Positions 7,952-15,986 of a DNA stretch of 64,000 nt are shown here, piece after piece. The stretch spans positions 24,042 to 88,041 of the forward strand of contig NZ_LZLQ01000088.1 in assembly GCF_001673315.1 (NCBI RefSeq), given 5' to 3'. The stretch comes from Mycobacterium asiaticum. Its GTDB lineage: Bacteria; Actinomycetota; Actinomycetes; Mycobacteriales; Mycobacteriaceae. Position 1 is the first letter of the stretch, and every line of letters starts with the position of its first letter. Under the pieces are notes generated by a model that was not told the DNA's origin, did no database searches, and was given only the letters and a program-made list of their open reading frames with translations. Made by a program: the position numbers and the translations under genes.

Positions 7952-8683
7952 CTACAGCCGACGCTCCAGTAGCACTTGGCCGTCCTCGGCGGAAATGACC
8001 TGTACAGAAGCGATCTGGTCGACTGGCGTCGAGATGCTTCCGGCCGGTGTCGTCGCATGGCCCGGATTCTGCACCCAGGTTGCCAGCCGGGTACGGCTCC
8101 CGTCGCGGCCTACCACGACCATCGCCAGCGTGTCGCGGTAGGCGTTCAGCGGGGCCAGACAGACGCAGTGCATCGAGATGAACGTTCCCCAGTGTTGACC
8201 GCTGACCGCGACCGTCGACGTCAACGAGTAAGTCCCGACCGGCGTCATCGGCTGAGCCGACACGCTCCCAGGCGGGTTGGGCACAGGCGTCGGGTGGTGG
8301 ACCCCGAATCCGACAAGCACACCGATCGCCAGTACCGCTGCTGCGCCGGCAGCGGTCGCCCAGACCACGGCACGGGACCTGCTCCGGCGCCACTTCACCT
8401 GAGCCAGTAGCGACGGCAGCAACTCATCGGGCAACGGATTGTGGTCGACTTCATCGATCGCCAGCAACTCGTCGCGATCCAATTGCGACAGGAGGGCCGG
8501 CATGCCGCTCAGCTCACCAACGGCACTGCGGCACAACGGGCAGTCGGCCATCTGCCCTTCGAATTCCCGCCATTCCGCCGACGACAACGCTCCGAGTACG
8601 TATGCGGCATCCCACATCACGTAGTCGTCATGCACGGCCAGGCCGACACCTTGTGGTGTCCCGGGCAGCCGTAGCGGCATCAT
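7952..8683 (-). CDS. second RslA-like anti-sigma factor with degenerate zinc motif
   Basis: The 243-residue protein is a clear paralogue of the RslA encoded at 13202-13966. They share MWDAAYVLG near the N-terminus, one membrane segment (around AAVLAIGVLVGF) and a long matching extracytoplasmic domain with SGQHWGTFI, CLAP, DTLAMVVVGRDG and TPAGSISTP. In RslA the zinc motif is H-x3-C-x2-C (THLASCSGC). Here the His is replaced by Gln (GQMADCPLC). The ATG at 8683 is chosen for the AGGAG 8 nt upstream. No sigma gene is adjacent, so it may act on SigL or be non-binding. It lies between two enzyme operons and has its own SigL-type promoter. Confidence 0.82.
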   Translation of the reverse strand: MMPLRLPGTPQGVGLAVHDDYVMWDAAYVLGALSSAEWREFEGQMADCPLCRSAVGELSGMPALLSQLDRDELLAIDEVDHNPLPDELLPSLLAQVKWRRSRSRAVVWATAAGAAAVLAIGVLVGFGVHHPTPVPNPPGSVSAQPMTPVGTYSLTSTVAVSGQHWGTFISMHCVCLAPLNAYRDTLAMVVVGRDGSRTRLATWVQNPGHATTPAGSISTPVDQIASVQVISAEDGQVLLERRL

Positions 8684-8828
8684 CGCGTCACTCCTGTCTC
8701 TTGTCTGTGCGTTGCATTGCCGGGTAGGGCTGCGCATTCCCCGATGGCGGGGATCGGCGGGAGATCTGCGCCGCGGTCCACGGGCTCTGTCCGACTTATG
8801 TTGCAGCGCCTGTGGATCCGTTGTTCAG

Positions 8829-8856
8829 ACAACGATCCAAGCGTCCCGCCGGTTCA
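8829..8856 (-). promoter_or_regulatory. SigL-type promoter of the rslA-like gene
   Basis: On the minus strand TGAACC (8856-8851), 16 bp, then CGTTGT (8834-8829). The -35 is identical to that of sigL and the spacer length is the same, with a T in place of G in the -10. It lies just after the stop of the upstream oxidase gene. The predicted leader to 8683 is roughly 135-140 nt. Confidence 0.6.
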
Positions 8857-8874
8857 CGGCGACGGTGCCAGCGG

Positions 8875-10215
8875 TCAGGGTTGATCCATCCAGCTGTGGA
8901 AGCGACGGTCCGGGTCGTAGACCGCACGCACCTTATCGAGGCGGGCCATGTTCGACTCGGCGATGAATCGCGCAGGCCGCCGGCACAGATTCTCGTCTGC
9001 CAACGAGATGCCGGTCGCCAAATGGGACATTGCCGCCAGGTTGGATGCGGCCCAGTCGCGGTATCGGTCGTCGTCCGCCGGATCCTCCCAGATGGTGTAA
9101 AGCGCCAGGTAAATATCGTCTTCCACGCCGTACACCATGTCCGCGCGGTCCGGTGACGTCTTCCAGCCAGTGAAGATGAAGTGTGACGGAGGTGGTGGCA
9201 TGGTTTCGATGATCTTGCGAATGCCCGGCAATAACTCTTCGGCCGAGGCCGACGTGAACATGTTGTCGGCGATGTAGCGGTGACCTTTGGGGTAGCTGGT
9301 CATCACGGCGGTGTACCAATTCGCCAAGGTAGTGGGCGCATAAGGAAGGTTGACGATCGCCTTATCGATGACTGGACAGTCACCCAGTGGGGCAAGAGCT
9401 TTCACCGCTTCGTCCACCGAGTCGGCGAATACCGGCGCGGCGATCGTGATGCCGGGTTGATTGAGTCCGGCACCTGGAAAGCCCCGCGCGGTGTGGATCT
9501 GCAATTCCACCCGATCGTCGATCTCTGTGCAGATCGAGCGTCCCCAGGTGAACACCTCGTCGGCTACCTCGATCGGGTACATGTACAGGCACGTCCCCCA
9601 GACCGGGGGGCGTGGATGTAACCGCAGTTTGAAGGACGTGACCACACCGAAGAAGCCGGGCCCCGACCCGCGGGCCGCCCAATACATGTCTGGATGGTTT
9701 TCTGGGTCGCAGTAGATGTGTTCCCCTTGGGCGGTGACAACGTTGAGTCCGAGCACGCTCTCGCATGCGGGACCTAGCACCGGACTGTTCCAGCCGTATC
9801 CGCCCTGCAGGAGATAGCCACCCAGGCAGATGCCTTCGCAATGGCCCGCGGGGAAGAACAGCCCTTCGGCGTCCAGGTCTGCCGCGAAGACGCTGGCAAC
9901 CTTTCCCGGGCCTACGTTTGCGATCATCCGATCCTGCTCCACGTTGCATTGATCGAGACGGCTGACGTCGAGCAGCAGGCCACCGTCGCGCAGGTGACTG
10001 GCCGTCCAGCTGTGTCCACCCGAACGCACGCCGATCTGATGTCCGTTTGCCGAGGCGTAACGGACCGCGGCCACCACGTCGTCGGCATCCCGCGCTTGCA
10101 CGACCACATCGGGAAACCGTTGTGGCAGAATGCCATTCCATACCGTTTGGCGACGCGCCGCTTCGTACCCGGCTGCACCTCGGAAGAACGTATTCGTGTT
10201 CGAGATCAGACTCAT
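8875..10215 (-). CDS. FAD-linked oxidase, berberine-bridge-enzyme type
   Basis: The 446-residue protein has an N-terminal PCMH-type FAD domain, a substrate domain, and a C-terminal BBE segment ending in a VYDPDRRFHSW-like motif. His68 in VRSGGHSW is the usual 8-alpha-histidyl attachment site. Cys126 in PAGHCEGICLGG occupies the usual 6-S-cysteinyl site, so bicovalent FAD is predicted. Such enzymes oxidise alcohols, sugars or specialised-metabolite intermediates with O2. There is no recognisable signal peptide. Its start overlaps the upstream monooxygenase stop by 4 bp, so it is the third gene of the ThDP-monooxygenase-oxidase operon. Confidence 0.87.
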   Translation of the reverse strand: MSLISNTNTFFRGAAGYEAARRQTVWNGILPQRFPDVVVQARDADDVVAAVRYASANGHQIGVRSGGHSWTASHLRDGGLLLDVSRLDQCNVEQDRMIANVGPGKVASVFAADLDAEGLFFPAGHCEGICLGGYLLQGGYGWNSPVLGPACESVLGLNVVTAQGEHIYCDPENHPDMYWAARGSGPGFFGVVTSFKLRLHPRPPVWGTCLYMYPIEVADEVFTWGRSICTEIDDRVELQIHTARGFPGAGLNQPGITIAAPVFADSVDEAVKALAPLGDCPVIDKAIVNLPYAPTTLANWYTAVMTSYPKGHRYIADNMFTSASAEELLPGIRKIIETMPPPPSHFIFTGWKTSPDRADMVYGVEDDIYLALYTIWEDPADDDRYRDWAASNLAAMSHLATGISLADENLCRRPARFIAESNMARLDKVRAVYDPDRRFHSWMDQP

Positions 10216-11429
10216 TGCATTCCCCTTGCTGTGGGCGCCGGCGAATCCGCCGTCGGACGGCCGTGTGGCGGCCGGACCGATGGACCGATTTGGCTCAGGT
10301 AGGTAGCGACTTCCCGGGCCAACGGCGTCGCGTTGATCCGTATCGCTCGAAGTGGACCGTTGGGCGGGATGCCGTACCCGATTGCGAACAGTCCGTCGCC
10401 GACATGTGCGGCAAAGCCGCCCTTCGGATTTCCGTGCTCGTCGAGGACGCCAAGGTGTCCGACCAGACCCTTGAGATCCGGGTGAAACCCGGTGGCGGCG
10501 ATTATCACCTGCGGCATTACGGATGTGCCGTCGGCCAGGATCACAGCGTGGGACTCGACAGCGTGGACAGCGCCGACGACCTCGACCCGCCCGCCTCGCA
10601 CGACCGAGATGAGCTCATCGGCCATCGTCGGAATTCGTCCTCGCTGCTCCACCGTCGCCTTCAGCCCGAGCGGTGGCCGCTGGAAACCCAAGTCCGAAAG
10701 GTCACCCCACAGCAGGTGGTTCAGTCGTGCGATCAGTGGATCGACCAAGCGTGCGGGGACCCTCGAGAACAACTCGAGGAAGATGTCCGAGGGGAACGGA
10801 CCCATCGCCCGCCGGACGAGGTGCGGAGGCGTGCGCACACTGAGCCAGATCCCCCGCGCACCGCCCTCCGCGAGCTGGACGGCGATGTCGGCGGCCGAAT
10901 TACCTGCACCCACAACCAGGACGTCGCAACCGCGGTAGGGCCACGCATGCGTGAAATCTCCGGAATGAACGATGTCGCCGGTGAAGCGACTCGGGCAGAG
11001 CCAGGCAGGGATGGTGGGTGCACTGTAGTTGCCCGTAGCGAGAACGACTGCCTGCGTCCGCATTTCACCTGACGAGGTGCCGAGTTGCCAGACTCCCCCA
11101 GCACGGTCGATGCGGTGGACTTGACATCCGAGCATCAGCGCGATGTTCTGCTGGGCAACATAGTGATCGAAATAGCGAACCATGTCCTCCTTGGTCGGCC
11201 AACGACCGGCATCCAAGGGGATTCGCCGTCCGGGCAGGTGTGACAGGAAACCGGCGGTGTTGAGGCGGAAGTTGTCATAGCGCCGGCGCCACGAAATCGC
11301 CGGGGCCGACGCGCGATCGAGAACGAGCGCTCGAATGCCGTGCTGATGATCGAGTTGGCGCGCGACAGCCAGACCAGCGGGCCCGGCGCCGATCACCACC
11401 GCATCGTGGCTATGTGCCGGCGATGACAT
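10212..11429 (-). CDS. FAD/NAD(P)H-dependent flavin monooxygenase (FMO/CzcO-like)
   Basis: The 405-residue two-dinucleotide-domain flavoprotein has a first Rossmann motif VVIGAGPAGLAVARQL near residue 12, the FMO-type signature F-x-G-x3-H in FTGDIVHSGDF, and an NADPH motif LVVGAGNSAADIA. It should hydroxylate, or perform N-/Baeyer-Villiger oxidation on, a pathway intermediate. The ATG at 11429 is used because it puts the FAD motif at the N-terminus; an open frame runs 62 codons further inside the ThDP gene. It overlaps the upstream ThDP gene by 20 bp and the downstream oxidase by 4 bp. The substrate is unknown. Confidence 0.85.
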   Translation of the reverse strand: MSSPAHSHDAVVIGAGPAGLAVARQLDHQHGIRALVLDRASAPAISWRRRYDNFRLNTAGFLSHLPGRRIPLDAGRWPTKEDMVRYFDHYVAQQNIALMLGCQVHRIDRAGGVWQLGTSSGEMRTQAVVLATGNYSAPTIPAWLCPSRFTGDIVHSGDFTHAWPYRGCDVLVVGAGNSAADIAVQLAEGGARGIWLSVRTPPHLVRRAMGPFPSDIFLELFSRVPARLVDPLIARLNHLLWGDLSDLGFQRPPLGLKATVEQRGRIPTMADELISVVRGGRVEVVGAVHAVESHAVILADGTSVMPQVIIAATGFHPDLKGLVGHLGVLDEHGNPKGGFAAHVGDGLFAIGYGIPPNGPLRAIRINATPLAREVATYLSQIGPSVRPPHGRPTADSPAPTARGMQ

Positions 11430-13152
11430 TCGTCCGGTCCTCTGCAGCAGCCAAGTCCTCTTCCGCGACATTGACTTTGGTTGCCTTTGCCGCGAGAAAC
11501 GGTGCGAAGGGCGGAATTTCGTCGGCGGCACATTCGATGCTGACCACCGTTGGCCCGTCGGTAGCCAACGCCGTGCGCAATGCCGGCGCCAACCCTTCGA
11601 GATCGGCGATGTCAACCGACGTCAGTCCCGGAAACATCGCTGCGAGACCTGAACCCAGCCGACTGGCGCGGAATCGGTTGTAGCTGTACAGATCGTCGTA
11701 GAACAGTTGCTCGCGAGTCACACACATGGCGTGTGCATTGTTGTTGAACAGGATGAAGGTCACCGGAAGGTGGTACTGGACCGCGGTGTGAACCTCCATG
11801 CCGTGCATGAAAAACGCGCCGTCTCCGGCAATGACCACGGTGCGCCCGACGGGCCGACCACGGTTCGCACGACCGAACGCTATCCCGATGCCGGCGCCGA
11901 AGCTGTAACCCATCCCGCCCATTCCGAGCGCGACCACGAATCTGCCGTCCCGGCGGGCCGGCAGGTGGTGGATCGCGGCCGCCCCGGTGTTACCGGCGTC
12001 GACCACGATGTCGGTCCCGTCGGGCAACACGTCGTCCAGCACAGCCATGGCGTCGCGGTAACGCACACCCGTACCGGTCCAGGGCGGGGGCGTCAGTTCA
12101 GTCCGGAGAACTTCGTCGGGCACGCGTACTCCCATGGGCCGTCCTGGGCCAGACAGTGCATCGATGACCATGCGCAGCGAGCCACGGAGGTCATCGGTGT
12201 GCACATGAGTGCACGGAACATACGGGGGCGCCGAACCGATCGATACCGTTCGGACCGATGCCAGCGCGTCGTCAAGCCCGGTGCGCGCAGTTACGGACAG
12301 TCTGGTGCCGACCACCAGGCAAACTGCGCTGCCTGCCACCGCTTCAGCCACACCCGGATGGCCCATCACGCCGGTAACTCCCAGCGCCGACGATGACCCG
12401 AAACCCGGTGTCCCCGAAGCATCTTTGGCGTCAGGCACGGTTGCGACCTGTGCGCGCAACGCCGCGCGCAACTCTTCGAGTTCGGCCCGCGCGTTGTCAC
12501 GGGCTACCTGCTCGCCCGCGATGATGGTGACCGGGCCGTCCGCGCCTTGTAGCGCAGGGACGATCGCTCGGGGGTTTCCGATGGCCGGCGGGTCGGACAG
12601 CACCATCCTTGGGTCCATGCCCTCGAGATATCCCTGCTGAATATCTTTGGGCAGCAACAATACTGCGGGACCGCCGGTCCGTGCCGCCGTGATGGCACGG
12701 GCCAGCGCCGGACCGATATCGGCGGGCGTGAGCACCCGCTCGCACGATAACGACACCGCAGAAAAGACCGACTCGGCGTTAAGCGACCCGTTGCGTCCGC
12801 TGGTGTCCTGGAAGCTGCCCCGGCCGTCCATTCCGCTGGCCGTTTGGCCGACCAGCGCCAAAAGCGGAACACGACTTGCCAGCGACTCACCCAGGCCCGC
12901 AACCAGATTCAGCGCGCCACCACCGGAGGTGGCGGCAACCACGCCCAGGCCGGCCCCGCTGCGGCTGTAACCGTCCGCCATGGTGACCGCTGAGAACTCG
13001 TGCTTGGCCAGGACTGCGGTGACCGCTAACTGAAAGTGTGCGGCGTCGTAGAGATCCTCGATGTTGGCGCCGTCGACGCCGAAGATGTGGCGGACTCCGA
13101 TTGCCGCGATGCGCTCGACGATGTAATCGACCACACGATATTTCCTGGGCAT
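11410..13152 (-). CDS. thiamine-diphosphate-dependent enzyme, acetolactate synthase-like
   Basis: The 580-residue protein has the three-domain ThDP decarboxylase/ligase architecture. The cofactor-activating Glu52 is in KHEFSAVTMADGYSR, the central domain is Rossmann-like, and the C-terminal ThDP-Mg motif is AGDGAFFMHG with the NN pair in FILFNNNAH. The family includes acetolactate synthase, benzoylformate decarboxylase and related carboligases; the exact reaction is not clear. The ATG at 13152 gives the standard N-terminus (YIVERIAAIGVRHIFGVDG). It lacks a Shine-Dalgarno site but lies 6-7 nt after a SigL-type -10, so the mRNA is probably leaderless. It is the first gene of a three-gene overlapping operon. 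Confidence 0.86.
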   Translation of the reverse strand: MPRKYRVVDYIVERIAAIGVRHIFGVDGANIEDLYDAAHFQLAVTAVLAKHEFSAVTMADGYSRSGAGLGVVAATSGGGALNLVAGLGESLASRVPLLALVGQTASGMDGRGSFQDTSGRNGSLNAESVFSAVSLSCERVLTPADIGPALARAITAARTGGPAVLLLPKDIQQGYLEGMDPRMVLSDPPAIGNPRAIVPALQGADGPVTIIAGEQVARDNARAELEELRAALRAQVATVPDAKDASGTPGFGSSSALGVTGVMGHPGVAEAVAGSAVCLVVGTRLSVTARTGLDDALASVRTVSIGSAPPYVPCTHVHTDDLRGSLRMVIDALSGPGRPMGVRVPDEVLRTELTPPPWTGTGVRYRDAMAVLDDVLPDGTDIVVDAGNTGAAAIHHLPARRDGRFVVALGMGGMGYSFGAGIGIAFGRANRGRPVGRTVVIAGDGAFFMHGMEVHTAVQYHLPVTFILFNNNAHAMCVTREQLFYDDLYSYNRFRASRLGSGLAAMFPGLTSVDIADLEGLAPALRTALATDGPTVVSIECAADEIPPFAPFLAAKATKVNVAEEDLAAAEDRTNVIAGT

Positions 13153-13158
13153 TCCGGT

Positions 13159-13186
13159 ACCACGACGGGCGGCGACCTTCAGTTCA
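13159..13186 (-). promoter_or_regulatory. SigL-type promoter giving a leaderless ThDP-enzyme mRNA
   Basis: On the minus strand TGAACT (13186-13181), 16 bp, CGTGGT (13164-13159), then 6 nt to the ATG at 13152. The predicted start point coincides with the start codon. It lies in the 49-bp gap after the rslA stop. Confidence 0.68.
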
Positions 13187-13201
13187 CCGCCCTGAGCCGA
13201 C

Positions 13202-13966
13202 TTAGAGAGACCTCTCCAGCAGAATCTTGCCGGTATCAGCGGAAACGACCTGCACAGCGGCGATCTCGTCGATCGGAGTCGAGATGCTGCCGGCTGGCGT
13301 AGCACTGTGACCGGGTACGGCGACCCACGTCGCCAGCCGGGTCAGTCGCCCGTCGCGACCCACCACGACCATCGCGAGCGTGTCGTGGTGGGCATCCGGT
13401 GGCGCCAGGCAGAAGCACTTGAGGTTGATGAATGTCCCCCAGTGCTGGCCGCTCAGCGAAATAGTCGAGGTCAACAGCTTGGTGCCGACCTGCGCCATCG
13501 GCTGCGCCGATGTAGTCGCCGGCGGCGGATGCATTGTCGTGTGACTGTTCACTCCCACCAGCACGCCGATACCCAGCACCACGGCCGCCGCGGCCGAGGC
13601 CAACCAGGTCGTGACGCGGGCCCGGCGGCGCCGGAAGCGCACCGAAGCCAACAGCGACGGCAATACGTCCTGTGACATAGCCGGTGGCGGCACTCGGGTG
13701 CCGGCAGTGGCGGCGGACTCGTTGATCGCCGAAATATCGCCGGGGCTGAGCTGCGAAAGCAGAGCCGGCATGCCACCGAGTTCGGCGACGGCCTCCCGAC
13801 ATCCCGAGCAGGACGCCAGGTGGGTTTCGAACTCGCGGCGATCGGCGGCCGACAGCGAACCCAAGACGTATGCCGCATCCCACATCGCGTAGGCGTGGCT
13901 TCCACCCTCGGCCATATTCCCCACCCCGTCACCCGGCGGGCCGAGTCCTCGTAGCGGCGTCGTCAT
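13202..13966 (-). CDS. rslA: anti-sigma-L factor RslA
   Basis: RslA is a membrane-anchored anti-sigma factor that holds SigL and releases it on oxidation of its zinc site. The 254-residue product has MWDAAYVLG, the zinc-binding anti-sigma motif H-x3-C-x2-C (THLASCSGC), one transmembrane helix (around AAAVVLGIGVLVGV) and an extracytoplasmic domain with a CFC pair. The ATG at 13966 is preferred to the one 9 bp upstream because GGGAG is then correctly spaced and the protein begins MTTPLRGLG, as I recall for the tuberculosis orthologue. It starts 66 bp after the sigL stop and is co-transcribed with it. Confidence 0.93.
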   Translation of the reverse strand: MTTPLRGLGPPGDGVGNMAEGGSHAYAMWDAAYVLGSLSAADRREFETHLASCSGCREAVAELGGMPALLSQLSPGDISAINESAATAGTRVPPPAMSQDVLPSLLASVRFRRRRARVTTWLASAAAAVVLGIGVLVGVNSHTTMHPPPATTSAQPMAQVGTKLLTSTISLSGQHWGTFINLKCFCLAPPDAHHDTLAMVVVGRDGRLTRLATWVAVPGHSATPAGSISTPIDEIAAVQVVSADTGKILLERSL

Positions 13967-14032
13967 TTCACCCATCTCCCGTCACCCTCAAGTATTCGGA
14001 GCCGATGACCGCCCGGATGGCCCGTTCCGGTG

Positions 14033-14563
14033 TCATCGGGTAACTCCAAGTTCCTGCAGAGTGAGCCGCAAAGCCCGCACCGCATAGTGTAGGCGCGACT
14101 TCACTGTTCCTTCCGCGATTCCCAGGTCCGTAGCAATCTGCGCTGTGGTCCAGCCGCGGTAGTAGGACCGCTCGATCACGGCCCGATGCTCGACGGACAA
14201 TTGGGCCATGGCATCGGCGATCAACAGCCGATCCAGCGCCGCGTTCACCTCGTCGGGCGTGGACTGCTCGGGCGCGCCGTCCTCGTCGGTCGATCCAACG
14301 ACCTTGCGGTACCTCGCGCTGCGGCGGTCGTCGATGATCATGTTGCGGGCGACCGTGAACAACCAGGCCCGCGCAGACCGCTCCGTGTCGCCGATGACCT
14401 CCGGATGCTGCCAGGCCCGCAACAGCGTCTCCTGGACGACATCCTCGGCTTGGCTGGAATCGCCGGTCAGGCGCAATGCGTAGCGCCACAGCACAGCGGC
14501 ATGCTCGTCGTATAACGCTGTCATCAGAGCGGCTTCCGCAGCCGCGCCGGTCACACGAGCCAC
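14033..14563 (-). CDS. sigL: ECF RNA polymerase sigma factor SigL
   Basis: The 176-residue ECF sigma factor has sigma region 2 (LYDEHAAVLWRYALRLTGD, AEDVVQETLLRAWQ) and region 4 HTH (WTTAQIATDLGIAEGTVKSRL) and ends LQELGVTR, like the M. tuberculosis protein. The GTG at 14563 is chosen because GGAGG lies 7 nt upstream and it gives MARVTGAAA. SigL in M. tuberculosis controls cell-envelope and polyketide-related genes and its own operon. A matching autoregulatory promoter is visible upstream. rslA follows directly. Confidence 0.94.
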   Translation of the reverse strand: MARVTGAAAEAALMTALYDEHAAVLWRYALRLTGDSSQAEDVVQETLLRAWQHPEVIGDTERSARAWLFTVARNMIIDDRRSARYRKVVGSTDEDGAPEQSTPDEVNAALDRLLIADAMAQLSVEHRAVIERSYYRGWTTAQIATDLGIAEGTVKSRLHYAVRALRLTLQELGVTR

Positions 14564-14582
14564 TCGATCACCTCCGCCTACG

Positions 14583-14610
14583 GACACGAGTCACGTAGAC
14601 GCCTGGTTCA
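14583..14610 (-). promoter_or_regulatory. autoregulatory SigL promoter of sigL-rslA
   Basis: On the minus strand TGAACC (14610-14605), 16 bp, CGTGTC (14588-14583). This fits the SigL consensus as I recall it from M. tuberculosis. A start about 7 nt downstream gives a very short leader containing the GGAGG of sigL. Confidence 0.78.
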
Positions 14611-14637
14611 ACACCAGTGAGCGGCGATCTGATCCCG

Positions 14638-15438
14638 TTAGGCGAGCGTGAGAATGCGTGGACCGTCCTCGGTGACAGCCACCGTATGCTCCCAGTGCGC
14701 CGCGCGCGACCCGTCGGCGGTGGTGACCGTCCATTCGTCGTCGAGGACCACCGTCTTCCCCGTCCCCAGGGTCAGCATCGGTTCGATGGCCAGCACCGAC
14801 CCGGCGGCCAGCAGCGGACCACGTCCCGGTGCCCCTTCGTTGGGCAGGAACGGGTCCATGTGCATCTGCCGGCCGATGCCGTGGCCGCCGTAGCCCTCGA
14901 CGATCCCGAAGGCACGGTCGTAACGAACTTCGGCGGCGTGCGTGCCCGTCTCGATGGCGTGGGCGACGTCGGTCAGCCGGTTTCCGACGACCATCGCCGC
15001 GATTCCGGCCTCCAGCGACTCCTTGGTCGCCTGCGACAGTGCCGCGTCGGCTGGGATGAGATTGCCGATCCCGAATGTGACCGCCGCATCACCGTGCCAA
15101 CCGTCCAACACAGCGCCGCAGTCGATGGACACCAGATCACCGGACACCAGAACTTCGGCGGCCGACGGGATGCCATGGACCACACGGTCATTGACCGACG
15201 CGCAGATTGACGCCGGGTAGCCGTGATAGCCGAGGAATGACGGGGTTGCACCGGCCTCGCGGATCACCGACTCGGCGATCTCGTCGAGAGTCAAAGTGGA
15301 TACTCCGGCGACCGCGGCCGTTCGCACCGCCTGCAGTGCGGCAGCCACGACCGCGCCCGCCGCAGCCATCGAATTGAGCTCACCGGGGGTGCGCTGCGGC
15401 ACCACTCTGCGGCCCCGCAGCCGTGCCAGGGCGCCCAC
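14638..15438 (-). CDS. mapA: type I methionine aminopeptidase
   Basis: The enzyme removes the initiator Met from nascent proteins in the cytosol and needs two divalent metals. The 266-residue pita-bread fold shows the metal ligands in order: two Asp ([19 protein letters not shown] region), His in GYGGHGIGR, Glu in AIEPMLTL and Glu in [24 protein letters not shown] is also present. Length matches M. tuberculosis MapA. It lies 2 bp downstream of adk in the secY-adk-mapA operon. Confidence 0.96.
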   Translation of the reverse strand: MGALARLRGRRVVPQRTPGELNSMAAAGAVVAAALQAVRTAAVAGVSTLTLDEIAESVIREAGATPSFLGYHGYPASICASVNDRVVHGIPSAAEVLVSGDLVSIDCGAVLDGWHGDAAVTFGIGNLIPADAALSQATKESLEAGIAAMVVGNRLTDVAHAIETGTHAAEVRYDRAFGIVEGYGGHGIGRQMHMDPFLPNEGAPGRGPLLAAGSVLAIEPMLTLGTGKTVVLDDEWTVTTADGSRAAHWEHTVAVTEDGPRILTLA

Positions 15439-15440
15439 GA

Positions 15441-15986
15441 CTACTTGCCCAGAACGTGCAGAGCGCGCTCGAACACCTCGTCCAGCGAACCCACCGCGTC
15501 GACTGTCTTCAGCTCGTCGCTGTAGTAATCCAGCAGCGGTGCGGTCTCTTCTCGGTAGACCTTGAACCGGTTGCGGATGACGTCTTCGGTGTCGTCGGCA
15601 CGACCACGTCCGGTGAGCCGCTGCAACAGCTCCTCCTCGGAAACCCGGAACTCGATCACCGCATCGACGTCGGTGCCGCGCCGCTGCAGCATGTCGTGCA
15701 GCGCCTTGGCCTGCGCCACCGAGCGCGGGTATCCGTCCAGGATGAAGCCGTCCGCCGTGTCCGAGTCGTTCAAGCGGTCGTCGACGAGTTCATTGGTCAG
15801 CTCGGAGGGCACCAGGTCGCCGGCGTCCAGGTACTGCTTGGCCTCCAGGCCCAGCTTGGTGCCCTCTTTGATGTTGTTGCGGAACAATTCCCCAGTGGAG
15901 ATATGCGGCACGCCGAGCTTTTCGGCCAGCTTCTCGGCTTGCGTCCCCTTGCCGGCCCCCGGCGGCCCCAGCAAAACCACTCTCAC
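15441..15986 (-). CDS. adk: adenylate kinase
   Basis: The enzyme converts ATP and AMP to two ADP. The 181-residue protein starts with the P-loop [10 protein letters not shown] and has the NMP site ([11 protein letters not shown]), [10 protein letters not shown], and the short LID with no zinc cysteines that is normal for actinobacteria ([14 protein letters not shown]). The start codon overlaps the secY stop as ATGA, so translation is coupled. Confidence 0.97.
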   Translation of the reverse strand: MRVVLLGPPGAGKGTQAEKLAEKLGVPHISTGELFRNNIKEGTKLGLEAKQYLDAGDLVPSELTNELVDDRLNDSDTADGFILDGYPRSVAQAKALHDMLQRRGTDVDAVIEFRVSEEELLQRLTGRGRADDTEDVIRNRFKVYREETAPLLDYYSDELKTVDAVGSLDEVFERALHVLGK

